Origin: Neoalteromonas arenosi
GTDB lineage: Bacteria > Pseudomonadota > Gammaproteobacteria > Enterobacterales > Alteromonadaceae
NCBI RefSeq assembly: GCF_030362855.1
Contig: NZ_JAUCBP010000012.1
Span: forward strand, 248,001 to 312,000
Direction: 5' to 3'
DNA length: 64,000 bases
How positions within the stretch are numbered: position 1 is the first letter of the stretch; each line of letters starts with the position of its first letter. Under the pieces are notes generated by a model. It was not told the origin of the DNA, ran no database searches, and saw nothing but the letters and a program-made list of their open reading frames with translations. Below are positions 7,141 through 17,500 of this stretch, in pieces. Made by a program: the position numbers and the translations under genes.

Positions 7141-9237
7141 TTGAAATTCAAACTGACTGCGATCAGCGCTGCATTATTGCTCGCAACCCCTGTTTTAGCT
7201 GAAGTTGATGCGTCTATTGAGCGCATTAAGGTTGAAGGGCGAGTACTTTCAATTAGTGAGTCTAACTCAGTTAAATCACCGACCCCGATAATTGATGTAC
7301 CGCAAAGCCTATCGATTATGACTGCGGAAGAAATTACTCAGCGCGGTATTTCAAGTATTAGCCAAATCGTTGACTACACCCCAGGTTTAAACACGTCTCA
7401 GGGGGAAGGTCACCGCGACTCAGTGGTATTCCGTGGAGTACGTTCAACTGCTGACTTTTTTATCGATGGTCATCGCGATGATGTTCAGTACTATCGTGCG
7501 TTGTACAACATTGAGCAAGTCGAAGTGTTACGCGGTCCAAACGCTTTGTTATTTGGTCGCGGCGGCACGGGGGGGGTGTTAAACCGTGTAACTAAGAAAG
7601 CACAGTTAGACCAAGATTTTAGTAATTACCAACTTGGCTTGAATACATTTGGTGGCTTCAATGGCCAAATCGATACTAATTTCGTAACGTCATCTGATTC
7701 ATCGATGCGTATCAATGCCATGTATGAACAGCTAGAGAATCATCGCGATTACTACGATGGCGAACGCATTGGTTTTAATCCCACAGCACGCATCGAGCTA
7801 TCCGATGACTCAACCTTAGATTTGTCATACGAGTATATTAATCACGAGCGCTTCATCGACCGCGGTATCCCAACAGGCGCTGATGGCCGTCCTGTAGAGG
7901 CGTTTGAGGATATTGTGTTTGGTGATCCGGAAAATAACTATCACACCTTGGATGCGCATGTTTTCCGAGCTGCACTAGAACACCGTTTCAGCGACCAGCT
8001 GAAAGGTAACTTTGCTGCCTACTATGGCGACTTTGATAAAGTGTACGCAAACTTTTATGCAGCTGGATTCGATCCCGTTACTAATGCAGTGACACTCGAC
8101 GGTTATATCGACACCACGGTGCGCGACTCATTTAATCTGTCGGCAAACCTGATAGGTGAGTTTGAGACCAGCGGTATTGGCCATACCATTATATTTGGTG
8201 GCGAGCACATCCGCACCAATTCTGACCAAGACCGCTTCAACCCAGTATTTAGCACTAACGGCGATGATCAAGAGCGCTTTGTTACACAGCGGCCCATTGC
8301 TATCAATGGACTAGCTGGGACTAACTTTGATGGTCAATCCTTTACAGTGCCATTTAGTGATCTCAATGACGACACACGCGTCGATCTGACGGTGACATCA
8401 CTTTACGTCCAAGATGAAATTGAGATTTCAGACCAGCTGGATGTGGTCATTGGTGCCCGCTTTGATAGTTTTGATATTGAAGTCTTTAATGCCGACCCCG
8501 ACGTGTTGGAAACACGTTCACGCAAAGACGAGGAAGTCTCTCCGCGTGCAGGCATTATTTACAAACCACAAGAAAATATCTCATTGTATGCGAGCTACAG
8601 TGAATCATTCTTACCGCGCAGCGGTGAGCAATACACCGATATCAATGGCAACGATGACCAGCTTGACCCAAATACGTTCACCAACCGTGAAATTGGAATC
8701 AAGTGGGACTTTGCTGATGACTTGAGTTTTACTGCTGCGATTTTCGAGAACGAGCAGAGCTCACCTCAAGTGGCTGATAACAATCCTGAGACGTTGGATG
8801 TCATCGACTCTCAAATTGACGGCTTTGAGTTGCAGCTACAAGGTTATTTAACCGACGAATTGAGCATCTCTATTAACTACAGTCATTTAGACGGTGAAAT
8901 TGTCGATCGTTCCGGTCCGACAGGGCGTTCACCGCGTGAATTGCCAGAGAATATGTTCTCAGTCTGGAGCACTTATCAAGTTAATGATGCATTTGGCATA
9001 GGTCTAGGGGCAACCTATCAGGACGAGAGCTTTATTAACAACTCTAACTCAGCCACACTGCCCAGTTACACCCGGGTAGATGCAGCCGCTTACTACGATA
9101 TCTCGGATGATTTACGTGTGCAGTTGAACATCGAGAACTTAACTGATGAGCTTTACTTCCCGAATGCTCATTCAACACACCAAGCAACAGTTGCGCCGCC
9201 ACTGAATGCTAAAGTGACTTTGGTGGGTAGTTTCTAA
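7141..9237 (+). CDS. TonB-dependent siderophore receptor
   Basis: 698-aa outer-membrane receptor importing ferric siderophores using TonB energy. Signal peptide MKFKLTAISAALLLATPVLA; a TonB-box-like segment IERIKVEGR follows. The plug domain has the siderophore-receptor blocks DVPQSLSIMTAEEI, QIVDYTPGL, FRGVRSTADFFIDGHRDD and VEVLRGPNALLFGRGGTGGVLNRV. The rest is the beta-barrel, with NIENLTDELYFPN and a terminal Phe (LVGSF). Start is TTG with AAGGACAGAGAT upstream. It is FhuE/FpvA/catecholate-like; the ligand cannot be fixed from sequence. A G8 run at 7569-7576 lies in the plug. Confidence 0.9.
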   Translation: MKFKLTAISAALLLATPVLAEVDASIERIKVEGRVLSISESNSVKSPTPIIDVPQSLSIMTAEEITQRGISSISQIVDYTPGLNTSQGEGHRDSVVFRGVRSTADFFIDGHRDDVQYYRALYNIEQVEVLRGPNALLFGRGGTGGVLNRVTKKAQLDQDFSNYQLGLNTFGGFNGQIDTNFVTSSDSSMRINAMYEQLENHRDYYDGERIGFNPTARIELSDDSTLDLSYEYINHERFIDRGIPTGADGRPVEAFEDIVFGDPENNYHTLDAHVFRAALEHRFSDQLKGNFAAYYGDFDKVYANFYAAGFDPVTNAVTLDGYIDTTVRDSFNLSANLIGEFETSGIGHTIIFGGEHIRTNSDQDRFNPVFSTNGDDQERFVTQRPIAINGLAGTNFDGQSFTVPFSDLNDDTRVDLTVTSLYVQDEIEISDQLDVVIGARFDSFDIEVFNADPDVLETRSRKDEEVSPRAGIIYKPQENISLYASYSESFLPRSGEQYTDINGNDDQLDPNTFTNREIGIKWDFADDLSFTAAIFENEQSSPQVADNNPETLDVIDSQIDGFELQLQGYLTDELSISINYSHLDGEIVDRSGPTGRSPRELPENMFSVWSTYQVNDAFGIGLGATYQDESFINNSNSATLPSYTRVDAAAYYDISDDLRVQLNIENLTDELYFPNAHSTHQATVAPPLNAKVTLVGSF

Positions 9238-9257
9238 GCCCTGTTATACTCCTTTAT

Positions 9258-9290
9258 AAAAGCCCAAAGTTAATCCTTTGGGCTTTTTTA
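9258..9290 (+). terminator. Bidirectional rho-independent terminator
   Basis: AAAGCCCAAAG / CTTTGGGCTTT stem with loop TTAATC followed by a T-run; on the other strand the A-run before the stem gives a second T-run. It sits between the convergent TonB receptor and sugar-kinase genes and just overlaps the stop of the latter. Confidence 0.85.
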
Positions 9291-10172
9291 TGCCTGTGAT
9301 TTCGCCCACAAAACTGCACCATATTCAGCGCCTTGCTGAGGCGGTTGGATGCGGGTGATTAATGACGGGTCAAGATATGAGCGATAAGATTCAGCCAGCC
9401 CCCCCGCGAGACATAAATTACCCCCACTCAGTTCAAGTGCTTGTGTGGCAATAACGGAAAGGTATTCGGCACCTTCTGAAATCAATGCCGCCGCGTTTTT
9501 TTGACTGGGGGCCAGCTCAAACAACGCGGGTGCCAGTCGGGCGAAATCGGCGGGTTGCGCATTATTAAACTGACTAACGATGTCCTCTGCCGTTTGGCAG
9601 CCGGTTACCTCTATGATTGCTTGACTAAAATCCCGCGGCACTGCACCGGGGTATTGCTCAAGGCTGAGCAATGTCACTTGCAACGCTTTTTTGCCCAGCC
9701 ACGCACCACTGCCTTTGTCACCCAAAACAAAGCCATGCCCACCAATTTGAGTGATAGTCTCACCATATTTGGCCGCAGCACATGAACCAGTGCCAACGAT
9801 TAATGCGCTGCCGTCATGACCATTATGCCCCCCCCAGATTGCTGCGGTTAGGTCCGTCGTTACGCTGAGTTGTTGATACGGGTGTTGCCACATTTGCAGC
9901 GCGTGCTGAGCCGCTCGGACTTTAAATCCAGCTAATCCTGCACAGACGTGAATTTTATATTGTTGGCGCTGATGGGTTGGGATCTTAGCATCTTGTAACG
10001 ATGCGTGAATAACATGCGCTATTTCGTTGAGCACTGACTCGGTATTGCGAGCTATATTGGCTGCACCAGCTGTGGCGTGACCGAGTTCATTTAAGTGTTC
10101 GTCAAACACACGAGCGCGACAGGTCGTTCCACCGCCGTCAACGCCGACAAATAACGGAATTTTTTCTACCAC
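9288..10172 (-). CDS. BadF/BcrA-type sugar kinase, likely glucosamine or N-acetylglucosamine kinase
   Basis: 294-aa ASKHA-fold kinase phosphorylating an amino sugar with ATP in the cytosol. Visible: phosphate-1 motif FVGVDGGGTTCRARV at the N-terminus, DLTAAIWGGHNGHDGSALIVGTGSCAAA (phosphate-2 region), GGHGFVLGDKGSGAWLGKKAL (GspK/NAGK signature) and LCLAGGLAESYRSYL (adenosine motif). Starts at GTG 10172. Length and blocks resemble GspK of Vibrio (glucosamine kinase), but the exact substrate is not determinable. C7 and C8 homopolymers (plus strand, near 9393 and 9828) lie in the gene. Confidence 0.8.
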   Translation of the reverse strand: MVEKIPLFVGVDGGGTTCRARVFDEHLNELGHATAGAANIARNTESVLNEIAHVIHASLQDAKIPTHQRQQYKIHVCAGLAGFKVRAAQHALQMWQHPYQQLSVTTDLTAAIWGGHNGHDGSALIVGTGSCAAAKYGETITQIGGHGFVLGDKGSGAWLGKKALQVTLLSLEQYPGAVPRDFSQAIIEVTGCQTAEDIVSQFNNAQPADFARLAPALFELAPSQKNAAALISEGAEYLSVIATQALELSGGNLCLAGGLAESYRSYLDPSLITRIQPPQQGAEYGAVLWAKSQA

Positions 10173-10375
10173 TAATTTTGCTTTCCTTACAACTGTGTAA
10201 CTTACTACTTTACATGCTACAGCATCGACACAACAAGTATATGTAAGCTAGGTATCAATTTTGTTTAATCGTGTATTTTTTCCACCCAGTTGAGGTAAAG
10301 CTAGATTTTTTGTCGCTTTGGCGTAGACTGCGTCGCGCACACCTATTTGGATATGTTGTTTAAAAGGAATATAGA

Positions 10376-10996
10376 ATGAAAAAACACATAGGCTTTACTG
10401 CACTTGCCCTTATTTGTTCTGCTAACGCATTTGCACAGGACGAGACCCAATCTACAGATTCTGGTTACTGGTCATTTGGCGCAGCCGCTGCGATCGTTAA
10501 TATCGATGAAGATACTGCGCGTCAACAGGGTATTGATGATAGTGCATACTCAATCGGATTTACCGCTGATTACTTCAAGTCTTCGTGGGTAACGACGCTG
10601 GGTCTTGATATCGTAGTGTACGATGACAACGAAGCGTTTAGCCAAGTCGTTATTGGTGATGGATTATTTAATGACGGTGATGTATCAGTTGAATCATCCG
10701 ATGCAAATGGAATTTTGCTTTCTGTGGCAACCGGTTACCGCTGGGAATTTGGTGAAAAGAATGATGTTTCTGTCACCTTGCAAGGCGGTTATGGTGTGAT
10801 GCTGGCATCTGAACGTACCATTGAAAATTGTTCAAACTGTTTCAGTGAGGACATCGATGTAGATGGCGGATTGTTTGCTAAGGCTAGTTTAATGAAGCGC
10901 AATGATTCATTTGATATTGGCATCTTTGCACAACAATATTTTGGTGGCGATGGCGTCGCTAATGCGTTTGGTATTGCGGTCAACTTCCCCCTCTAA
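10376..10996 (+). CDS. Outer-membrane beta-barrel-like protein
   Basis: 206 aa with signal peptide MKKHIGFTALALICSANAFA. The mature part alternates aromatic/hydrophobic and polar residues as in small OMPs (YWSFGAAAAIVNI, ILLSVATGYRWEF, VSVTLQGGYGVML, DIGIFAQQYFGG) and ends in hydrophobic VNFPL. A CSNC pair lies near residue 143. ATG with AAAGGAATATAGA ribosome site. No specific function recognised; an OmpW/OmpA-barrel-type porin or adhesin is possible. Confidence 0.7.
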   Translation: MKKHIGFTALALICSANAFAQDETQSTDSGYWSFGAAAAIVNIDEDTARQQGIDDSAYSIGFTADYFKSSWVTTLGLDIVVYDDNEAFSQVVIGDGLFNDGDVSVESSDANGILLSVATGYRWEFGEKNDVSVTLQGGYGVMLASERTIENCSNCFSEDIDVDGGLFAKASLMKRNDSFDIGIFAQQYFGGDGVANAFGIAVNFPL

Positions 10997-11006
10997 CAAC
11001 TTTTAG

Positions 11007-11031
11007 AAAAAAGCCCTGCTTTCGCAGGGCT
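11007..11031 (-). terminator. Rho-independent terminator of the TPR-like gene
   Basis: Minus-strand stem AGCCCTGC / GCAGGGCT with GAAA tetraloop followed by TTTTTT, directly after the stop of the minus-strand gene at 11037. It may also serve the converging plus-strand OMP gene. Confidence 0.85.
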
Positions 11032-11036
11032 GCAAC

Positions 11037-12113
11037 CTAAGAGACGTGTTTGCGTATACGTTTGCGCAGTTGATCTAATTCTTCCATATAATGTTCATTA
11101 TCGACTATCTGTAGCGCTTCAATGATGTCTTTTGCCGCGAGAGCTTGACCATCTTTAAATAACAATTGTGCGTAACGCAGTTGCGCCCAATGGCGTTCAT
11201 AGGTTGGATGCTTTGGTCCTTCTAAGAATGATTCTAATGCTGCGATCCCAATCTTGATGTTGGTTTCGCTCAGTACGCCTAATCGTCCTATTTGATATAG
11301 TATCGCCTGACGTGCATATCGGCGCTCTTGGCGCTTGAGCTGTTCCTCTGGCGATTCACCCAATGGCGTAGCGAGTGCCTTGTCAGTATGGCTTAATGAT
11401 ACATTGAGTGCCTGAAACGCTTCGTGGTATCTGGCTAATTGCATATAGTGCAAGGCGATCCGAAAATAATTGCCACTGAGTGATTCTGGGCTGTGCTGCT
11501 CCTCATTACTAAGGATTTTTTCGAAGCTGTCGAGCTGCGCCAGGATGAGGGTTTTGTCTTCTTCATAAAGCGCAATATTTAATTGTGCTAACGCTCCTTC
11601 AAGTGGAGCAATTTCGTTTAATATGCGCGCTGATTCACGCGCCTTATCCGTTGAGCCTCCCGCAAAAAATGGAGCGCGAATATAATATTGCACCAGTGCA
11701 TGGTGACCGGGGATAAAGTCCGGGTTCAAGCTGACAGAGCGTTTAAAGCTATCTAGTGCTTTTTCAGCCAGTGAACTGGCGTTAAAAATACTCGCTTCTG
11801 ATGCCAGACGCCCATAGATGCGGCCCGCCCAGTAATGCGTTTCTGGGTTGCTGGCTTGCAGCAAAAGCGGTGTAAGCCGTTTTTCAGCCTCTACAACGTT
11901 ATTGTTATAAAAGGCTTGAATTGCATCAATTACGGCGAGCTGTTCTGAGTTGAATGGATTAGCTTCGAGCCATTGTTGGCGAAGCTGGGTGTGTTCTCGT
12001 GGTGCCAATCGCTCTGCGATTTCATAATAGCTAGCCGCCAGAGCCGACATTGAGGATGATGTTGCGAGTGTAACGCTCAGCAAAATGCGGCAAATAAAGA
12101 GGGGTAATTTCAT
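11037..12113 (-). CDS. Exported TPR-like protein
   Basis: 358 aa with an N-terminal signal peptide (ICRILLSVTLATSSSMSALAA). The body is all-helical with TPR-like units: THYWAGRIYGRLA, ALDSFKRSVSLNPDFIPGHHALVQYY, ALHYMQLARYHEAFQALNVSL and HWAQLRYAQLLFKDGQALAAKDII. Likely a periplasmic scaffold or processing protein. Similar exported TPR proteins of unknown role occur in Alteromonadales; no partner is indicated by the neighbours. Confidence 0.65.
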   Translation of the reverse strand: MKLPLFICRILLSVTLATSSSMSALAASYYEIAERLAPREHTQLRQQWLEANPFNSEQLAVIDAIQAFYNNNVVEAEKRLTPLLLQASNPETHYWAGRIYGRLASEASIFNASSLAEKALDSFKRSVSLNPDFIPGHHALVQYYIRAPFFAGGSTDKARESARILNEIAPLEGALAQLNIALYEEDKTLILAQLDSFEKILSNEEQHSPESLSGNYFRIALHYMQLARYHEAFQALNVSLSHTDKALATPLGESPEEQLKRQERRYARQAILYQIGRLGVLSETNIKIGIAALESFLEGPKHPTYERHWAQLRYAQLLFKDGQALAAKDIIEALQIVDNEHYMEELDQLRKRIRKHVS

Positions 12114-12204
12114 CGTAGCAATCCCTTGTTTTTCAACTGTAGATAATTGCTGACGAGTTTAGTTCCCCTAACCGAGACAGACATGTGACAAAAGTCACGA
12201 CGAT

Positions 12205-13365
12205 TTAAACGATTGCACTGCCAATGGTATTTAGCGATAAACACACAACGATTGCCCACAGCGGATGCAGTTTAAATCTTAACAAACCTACGAGGGCAAT
12301 GAAGACAATCACTGCATCTTGCCAAGACTTTAGGCTTGCTGCGGCGAGTGGGTCAATCAAAACGGCAGCCAGAATACCGACAACCGCAGCATTTATTCCA
12401 ATTAATGCGCGCTGAATGCCATGATGATTTCGCAGTGATTGCCAGATGGGTAATAGTGCAAATAGCAATAGCATACCCGGTAAAAAAATCACAATCGTGG
12501 CTAGGATAGCGGCAACAAGAGCGTTGTTAGGCATTGCGGTTGCGCCGATATAAGTAGCGACGGTAAATAACGGCCCGGGTACTGCTTGTGCTAAGCCGTA
12601 GCCGATCAGAAATTGGTCGTTGCTGAGCATTTCTGTTTGCACGAATTCGGCGTGCAATAAAGGTAACACCACATGACCACCACCAAAAACTAAAGCACCG
12701 GCTCGATATAGGCTATCGATTAGCGCGAATAGCTGATGTTGAATTGGTATTACAATGGGTATGCACAATAACAAAGCAAAACAGCAGAGCAATATGAGCG
12801 ATTGTTTCGCCAACCGAGACTGATGGGTAGGTGGGGGAGGCGGTTCTTGCTTGCACCATATCCAGCCAACGAGTCCGGCTATGCCTATGACCGTTACTTG
12901 CATGAAAGTGAGAGGAAAAAATAGGAGTAGTAAAACACTCCACAGAGCAATAAGCCGCGTTTTATTGTCACCGCATAAGCTTTTTTGCATGTTCCATACG
13001 GCCTGAGCAACGATAGCAACGGCAACCAATTTGAGGCCATCGACTATCACTACAAGCCATTGTGTCTGCCAAATTACTAACGCGGAAGCAGCCAAACCCA
13101 GTATAAGTGCTGAAGGTAGGGTAAAACCGAGCCACGCTGCCAATGCACCTGGATAACTCCGTCGTCGAAAGCCGATAGCAGCCCCGACCTGGCTACTGGC
13201 AGGGCCTGGAATGAACTGGCACAGTGCAACAAGCTCCGCATATTCGTCGGCGGTTAGCCATTGGCGACGTTTGACAAACTCATCTTGAAAATACCCCAAG
13301 TGCGCGACGGGGCCACCAAAACTGATACAGCCAAGGCGCAAAAAAACAAAAAACACATGCAGCAT
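12205..13365 (-). CDS. chrA: Chromate transporter ChrA
   Basis: 386-aa inner-membrane protein of the CHR family, long (two-domain) form. The signature LGCISFGGPVAHLGYFQDEFV at the N-terminus is repeated in the second half as AGALVFGGGHVVLPLLHAEFV, and both carry the family PGP elements (FIPGPASSQVGAAIGF and AVPGPLFTVATYIG). About ten membrane segments. Members efflux chromate or act as general anion transporters; chromate resistance itself is inferred. Start ATG at 13365; divergent from the WYL-regulator operon. Confidence 0.9.
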   Translation of the reverse strand: MLHVFFVFLRLGCISFGGPVAHLGYFQDEFVKRRQWLTADEYAELVALCQFIPGPASSQVGAAIGFRRRSYPGALAAWLGFTLPSALILGLAASALVIWQTQWLVVIVDGLKLVAVAIVAQAVWNMQKSLCGDNKTRLIALWSVLLLLFFPLTFMQVTVIGIAGLVGWIWCKQEPPPPPTHQSRLAKQSLILLCCFALLLCIPIVIPIQHQLFALIDSLYRAGALVFGGGHVVLPLLHAEFVQTEMLSNDQFLIGYGLAQAVPGPLFTVATYIGATAMPNNALVAAILATIVIFLPGMLLLFALLPIWQSLRNHHGIQRALIGINAAVVGILAAVLIDPLAAASLKSWQDAVIVFIALVGLLRFKLHPLWAIVVCLSLNTIGSAIV

Positions 13366-13482
13366 AATAATCTGATCAACACGCGCTAATGATTCAAGTT
13401 GAAGTTTAGTTTACACAGTATATCCCCTTTATCGCCAGCAATAACAACAAGCAGTCACCTGGGTTGCAATCAAAATAATCGC

Positions 13483-13521
13483 ATCATTATGATTGCATCA
13501 TAATGATTGCTTGTTTATAGT
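13483..13521 (+). promoter_or_regulatory. Promoter with perfect palindrome in front of the WYL regulator operon
   Basis: Eleven-base arms (13483-13493, core TCATTATGAT; and 13497-13507, core ATCATAATGA) flank TGC. A -35 (TTGCAT, 13493-13498) and a -10 (TATAGT, 13516-13521) with a 17-bp spacer overlap it, so a bound dimer would block RNA polymerase. The start of the regulator gene is 32 bp past the -10. Autorepression by the WYL protein is the natural inference. Confidence 0.7.
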
Positions 13522-13552
13522 GGGGTAACAAACTGAATAGGAAGTGATTGAC

Positions 13553-14422
13553 ATGACAGAGCTTGAGCAAATACCTCATGCCCAGCGCGAGCGTTTGGCG
13601 TATATCGATTTTTGTTTACAATACTTTGGACATATCTCGCGCAATGATTTAATCAACCGATTCCAAACGGGATTAGCGGCGAGTACCCGTGACTTTACCC
13701 TGTACAAAGAGCTTGCACCTGACAATTTAATCTTGGTTCATCAAGACAAACAGTATCATCGTACAAGTCACTTTGTTCCTGTGTTTGAACACGATCCTGA
13801 AGCAGTATTACAGAGCCTTAGCCGCGGGTTTGGCGATGGTATTTCGGCACCCATAAGAGCATCAGCTCAATGTTTTGATGCTGTCACTTTGGTTCATCCT
13901 AATGCCAATATCATCGCGGCACTGATGCGCGCGATCCATCAAGGTCATGCAATAGATTGCGATTATGTTTCTGCGAGCTCTGGTGAATCGGCGCGAACGT
14001 TAGTACCGCACGCGCTGGTTAACAACGGACATCGCTGGCATGTAAGAGCCTATGACTTGAAGCACGAAACATTTCGCGATTACGTATGTACGCGTTTTAC
14101 TCGTGTACAAAATGCATCAATGACCGTTGCCGCCCATCAGCGCGCAGGCGCTGACAGTCAATTTAATAAGCTGGTTAAATTGACATTGATACCTCACCCG
14201 AGCCTCAAACAACCCCGAGCAGTTGAATTAGATTTTGGTATGCAAGACGGATGCTATGAACTGCATGTAAAAGCCGCTTTTGCCGCTTATATATTGCGTC
14301 ACTGGCAGGTCGACTGTTCAGTGGGATATCGTTTCACCGGTCAGGGTTGTCAGTTAGCGCTCGCTAACTTAGAAGTGTTGAAAATGATTGAAAATCCGAC
14401 ACTTGCGCCGGGTTGCCAATAA
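13553..14422 (+). CDS. WYL-domain transcriptional regulator
   Basis: 289 aa. N-terminal winged helix (RLAYIDFCLQYFGHISRNDLINRFQTGLAASTRDFTLYKEL), central WYL domain (IIAALMRAIHQGHAIDCDYVSASSGE ... RTLVPHALVNNGHRWHVRAYD) and a C-terminal WCX-like extension. Architecture and length fit the BrxR/CapW group of defence-island repressors. ATG 13553 is preferred over GTG 13544 because AGGAAG lies 8 bp upstream of it. It is followed by the SMC-like operon after about 120 bp, suggesting it controls that operon, perhaps in response to a nucleic-acid or nucleotide ligand (inference). Confidence 0.75.
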   Translation: MTELEQIPHAQRERLAYIDFCLQYFGHISRNDLINRFQTGLAASTRDFTLYKELAPDNLILVHQDKQYHRTSHFVPVFEHDPEAVLQSLSRGFGDGISAPIRASAQCFDAVTLVHPNANIIAALMRAIHQGHAIDCDYVSASSGESARTLVPHALVNNGHRWHVRAYDLKHETFRDYVCTRFTRVQNASMTVAAHQRAGADSQFNKLVKLTLIPHPSLKQPRAVELDFGMQDGCYELHVKAAFAAYILRHWQVDCSVGYRFTGQGCQLALANLEVLKMIENPTLAPGCQ

Positions 14423-14544
14423 GGTGCGAAATTAATTCAAAAATCCAGTTTTCAAGCGTCGATTGGCTGGGTATAGTTAACGGCGCTTTAACGCACTAGC
14501 ACGGTAGCTTGCGCAGCGCTAAATATAATAATTACAGGACAATT

Positions 14545-17500
14545 ATGCCCGGTTTACATCGCATTATTCTTATTGATACCCACCTGCCTGGCGTGGTCGA
14601 ACTCAAACTCAATGGTCACACTAATATCTGTGGTACAAACGCCTCAGGTAAAACTACGCTACAGCGTTTGATCCCCGTGTTTTACGGTGAATATCCAAGC
14701 CGTGTAGTACCCGCCACACGGGATAGCTTTGAGCGTTGGTACTTGCCGCGAGAGTCTAGTTTTATCATTTACGAATACATGCGACATGAAGATGAGTTAT
14801 GCCAAGCTGTACTAACGTCAAACGGCAATGGTGTGACTTATCGGTTCATCGGTAAACCCTTCGATCTTGACGATTATGTATTTAAGAATAAAGCGGGAGA
14901 CCACGTTCCGACCAGCGCGGCAGAGCTAGCTCGCAGTTTAAAGCGCAACAATGTGATGGTGACCAATCAACTCAACACCAAAGACTTCCGTGCTGTATTA
15001 CAGAATGATACGAGTACTATGCAAGCCTCGAGCAATGCCCGCGAATTAATGGGCTATGCGCGTATGTTCAGCCTCAGTGATGAGCATCAACACCTGCGGC
15101 ACATTGAGAAACTCGCTAAAGCGGTGCACTCAAAAGAAGGCAAGATGGAAACCATCAAAGCCATGATTGCAGCCATTCTCGAAGAAGACGGTGTGCAACC
15201 ACCCAGTTCAAACTTAAGTCGCAAGCATGTAGATGACTGGCTGAAAGAGTGTCAGCTAATCCAAGAGTTTGAGGTTATTCGACCGGAGTTTAGCCGCTTG
15301 GAAACGGCCGATGTGCAATTACTTGATAGTGAAGCGAGGTTAGCTGCATTAAAGCATCACTTCTTACACGACCAGTCATTTTTAGCGGCGACCACTGCTC
15401 AGCAGCAAGGCGTAGTAGATGAAACCAGTGTGACCCTCAAGCAGCTAGAAAGTGAGTGGCAAGAGCAGCGTGAATCCTTGAATCAAACCTTGTCGGCAGC
15501 CAATGCAGACAGCGCAAAGTTCGAACAGGAACTCGACAGTGTTGAAGAGGAGTATCAGCGCTGGCAAGACCAAGATATAGATAAGTTGCAAAGTGATGTG
15601 CAGCATCTGAGCCAATGGCAAAGTGATTTAGATGCCACTCAGTCGCGCTATGCGCTGGTGACTGAAAAGCACCAAGACGTGCAAGCCAGTTTTGACAAGC
15701 GCATGGCTGACTTCAATGAAAAGCTCAATCAACAACTTGAAAAGCTCAACAGTCAACAACATGAGTTGATCGCTAAACGCGCTGACCAGCAACGCGAGGG
15801 CGATCAGCAGCAACAATCGCTCAAAGACGATTTTAACGCGCAAAAAGAACAACTTACTGAGCAACATCAGTCACATTACAGTGACTTAGTTGAACAAAAA
15901 GCAAACTTAAACGCGCGGTTACAGAATGTCGGTTTTAGTGAATTTGAGCAGAGTCAATTGGATTTGCTTGATGCGACAATTGATGAAGCCGTCGGCATTG
16001 AAGATAACGCTCGGGAACAGTTGCGTAAGGCTCAGCAGTCCGTCCAATCAGCACAGCAACTGCGTCATAAAGTCAGTGAGGCATTGCAGGAACAAAGTCG
16101 CGAAGTCATGCGACAGAAAAGCGAGCTTTCCGCAGCAGAGCGTTTGCTGCATCCAGAAGACAATACATTACTGGCATTTTTGCGCGCTAATGTGGACGGA
16201 TGGGAAGCGTCAATCGGTAAATTAGTGGATCCGCAATTATTGCAGCGGACAGATTTAAAGCCCGAAGTTAGCGCTAAAAAACAACCATCGATGTTTGGTG
16301 TGTCACTTGACCTTAGCCATATCGACTTACCCGAGTTTGCCCAAGACGAGCAGGATCTTCGGACGCAGTTAGAAGCGGCTCAAACGCTTCTCGAACAGGC
16401 TACTGAGCAACAAAATAAAGTTGAACAAGAACTCACAGCAGCGACTGAGGCAGTACGTGCCGCTGAGCTGGCGGTGACCAAAGCGGAAAGTCAGGTAAAA
16501 AGCGCTGAAGCTAATCGCAAGCGCAGTCAGCAGGATCGTCAGGCCCTGCATCGTGAGTATCAAGCGGCATTGGCAGAGCGTAAACAAAATGGCAAGCAGC
16601 AACTCAAACAAGTGGAAAGTCAGTTGGCTAAGGCAACAATTAGCTACAAAGCGGCGCTGGCTGATGTCGATGAGCAACGGCGTGAAGCGCTCAATGAACT
16701 GGGATTCCATTGGCAACAAATAATAGACGATATTGTTGCTGAAGAGCAGCAGGTTAGCGCTCAGCTGGCTGAAGTTAAAGCCAATGCCAAAGCCGATCGC
16801 AAAGCGATGGAAAAATGGCTGGCCGATGAGCTCGATCAACGTGGTGTTGATATTGATGAGATTGGCGCTTTGAAGAAAAAGATCGAACAATTAAAAGCGG
16901 ATATCGACTACACCGAGACACATCGCCACAAAGTTGCTGACTATCAACGCTGGTACAAAAATGTATTTAACGGTCAGAAGGTTACTTGGCAAAAGCAATT
17001 GGCCGCCGCGAAAAAAAGTGCCAGCAATGCTGAGCGTCAACTATCCGAGCGCCGCCAACAGGTCACTACACAGCGTCAACAGCTCAACGAGCAGCAAGTT
17101 AATGCTGAACAGTTATTGCGCCAAGCTCGTGAGGCAAGTAGCAGTGTTGAGCAATTACTTAAAACACTCAAACGACTAGCGCTGGCGAGTGATGGACAAA
17201 CGGCAAATATTGATGGATCGGGTAATGACATAACGGGTATATCACAGCGTATTACTGAGGCGAATGACTTACTGCAAACTCGTGAGCAATTGCTCAGTGA
17301 TATTCGCAGTTATGTTGAGCGCTTTGACCAGTTGATCGCTGCCCAAGCTGGTACAGGGTTGTCTGATACGTGGGAGCGTTCACGCGAAGAGTGCACATCA
17401 GTCGATCAAGACGGCGTGCGCCACATTGAACATCGCCGTCTTGTGCAACACCTGGCACGCTTGTTAAACGAAATTGTGCCGCAAAAGCTGCATGGTTTGC

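Noticed and set aside
9828-9835. C8 tract in the sugar kinase as a phase-variation switch
   Set aside because: Short, in a metabolic enzyme, in a naturally glycine-rich motif; slippage is possible but not supported.
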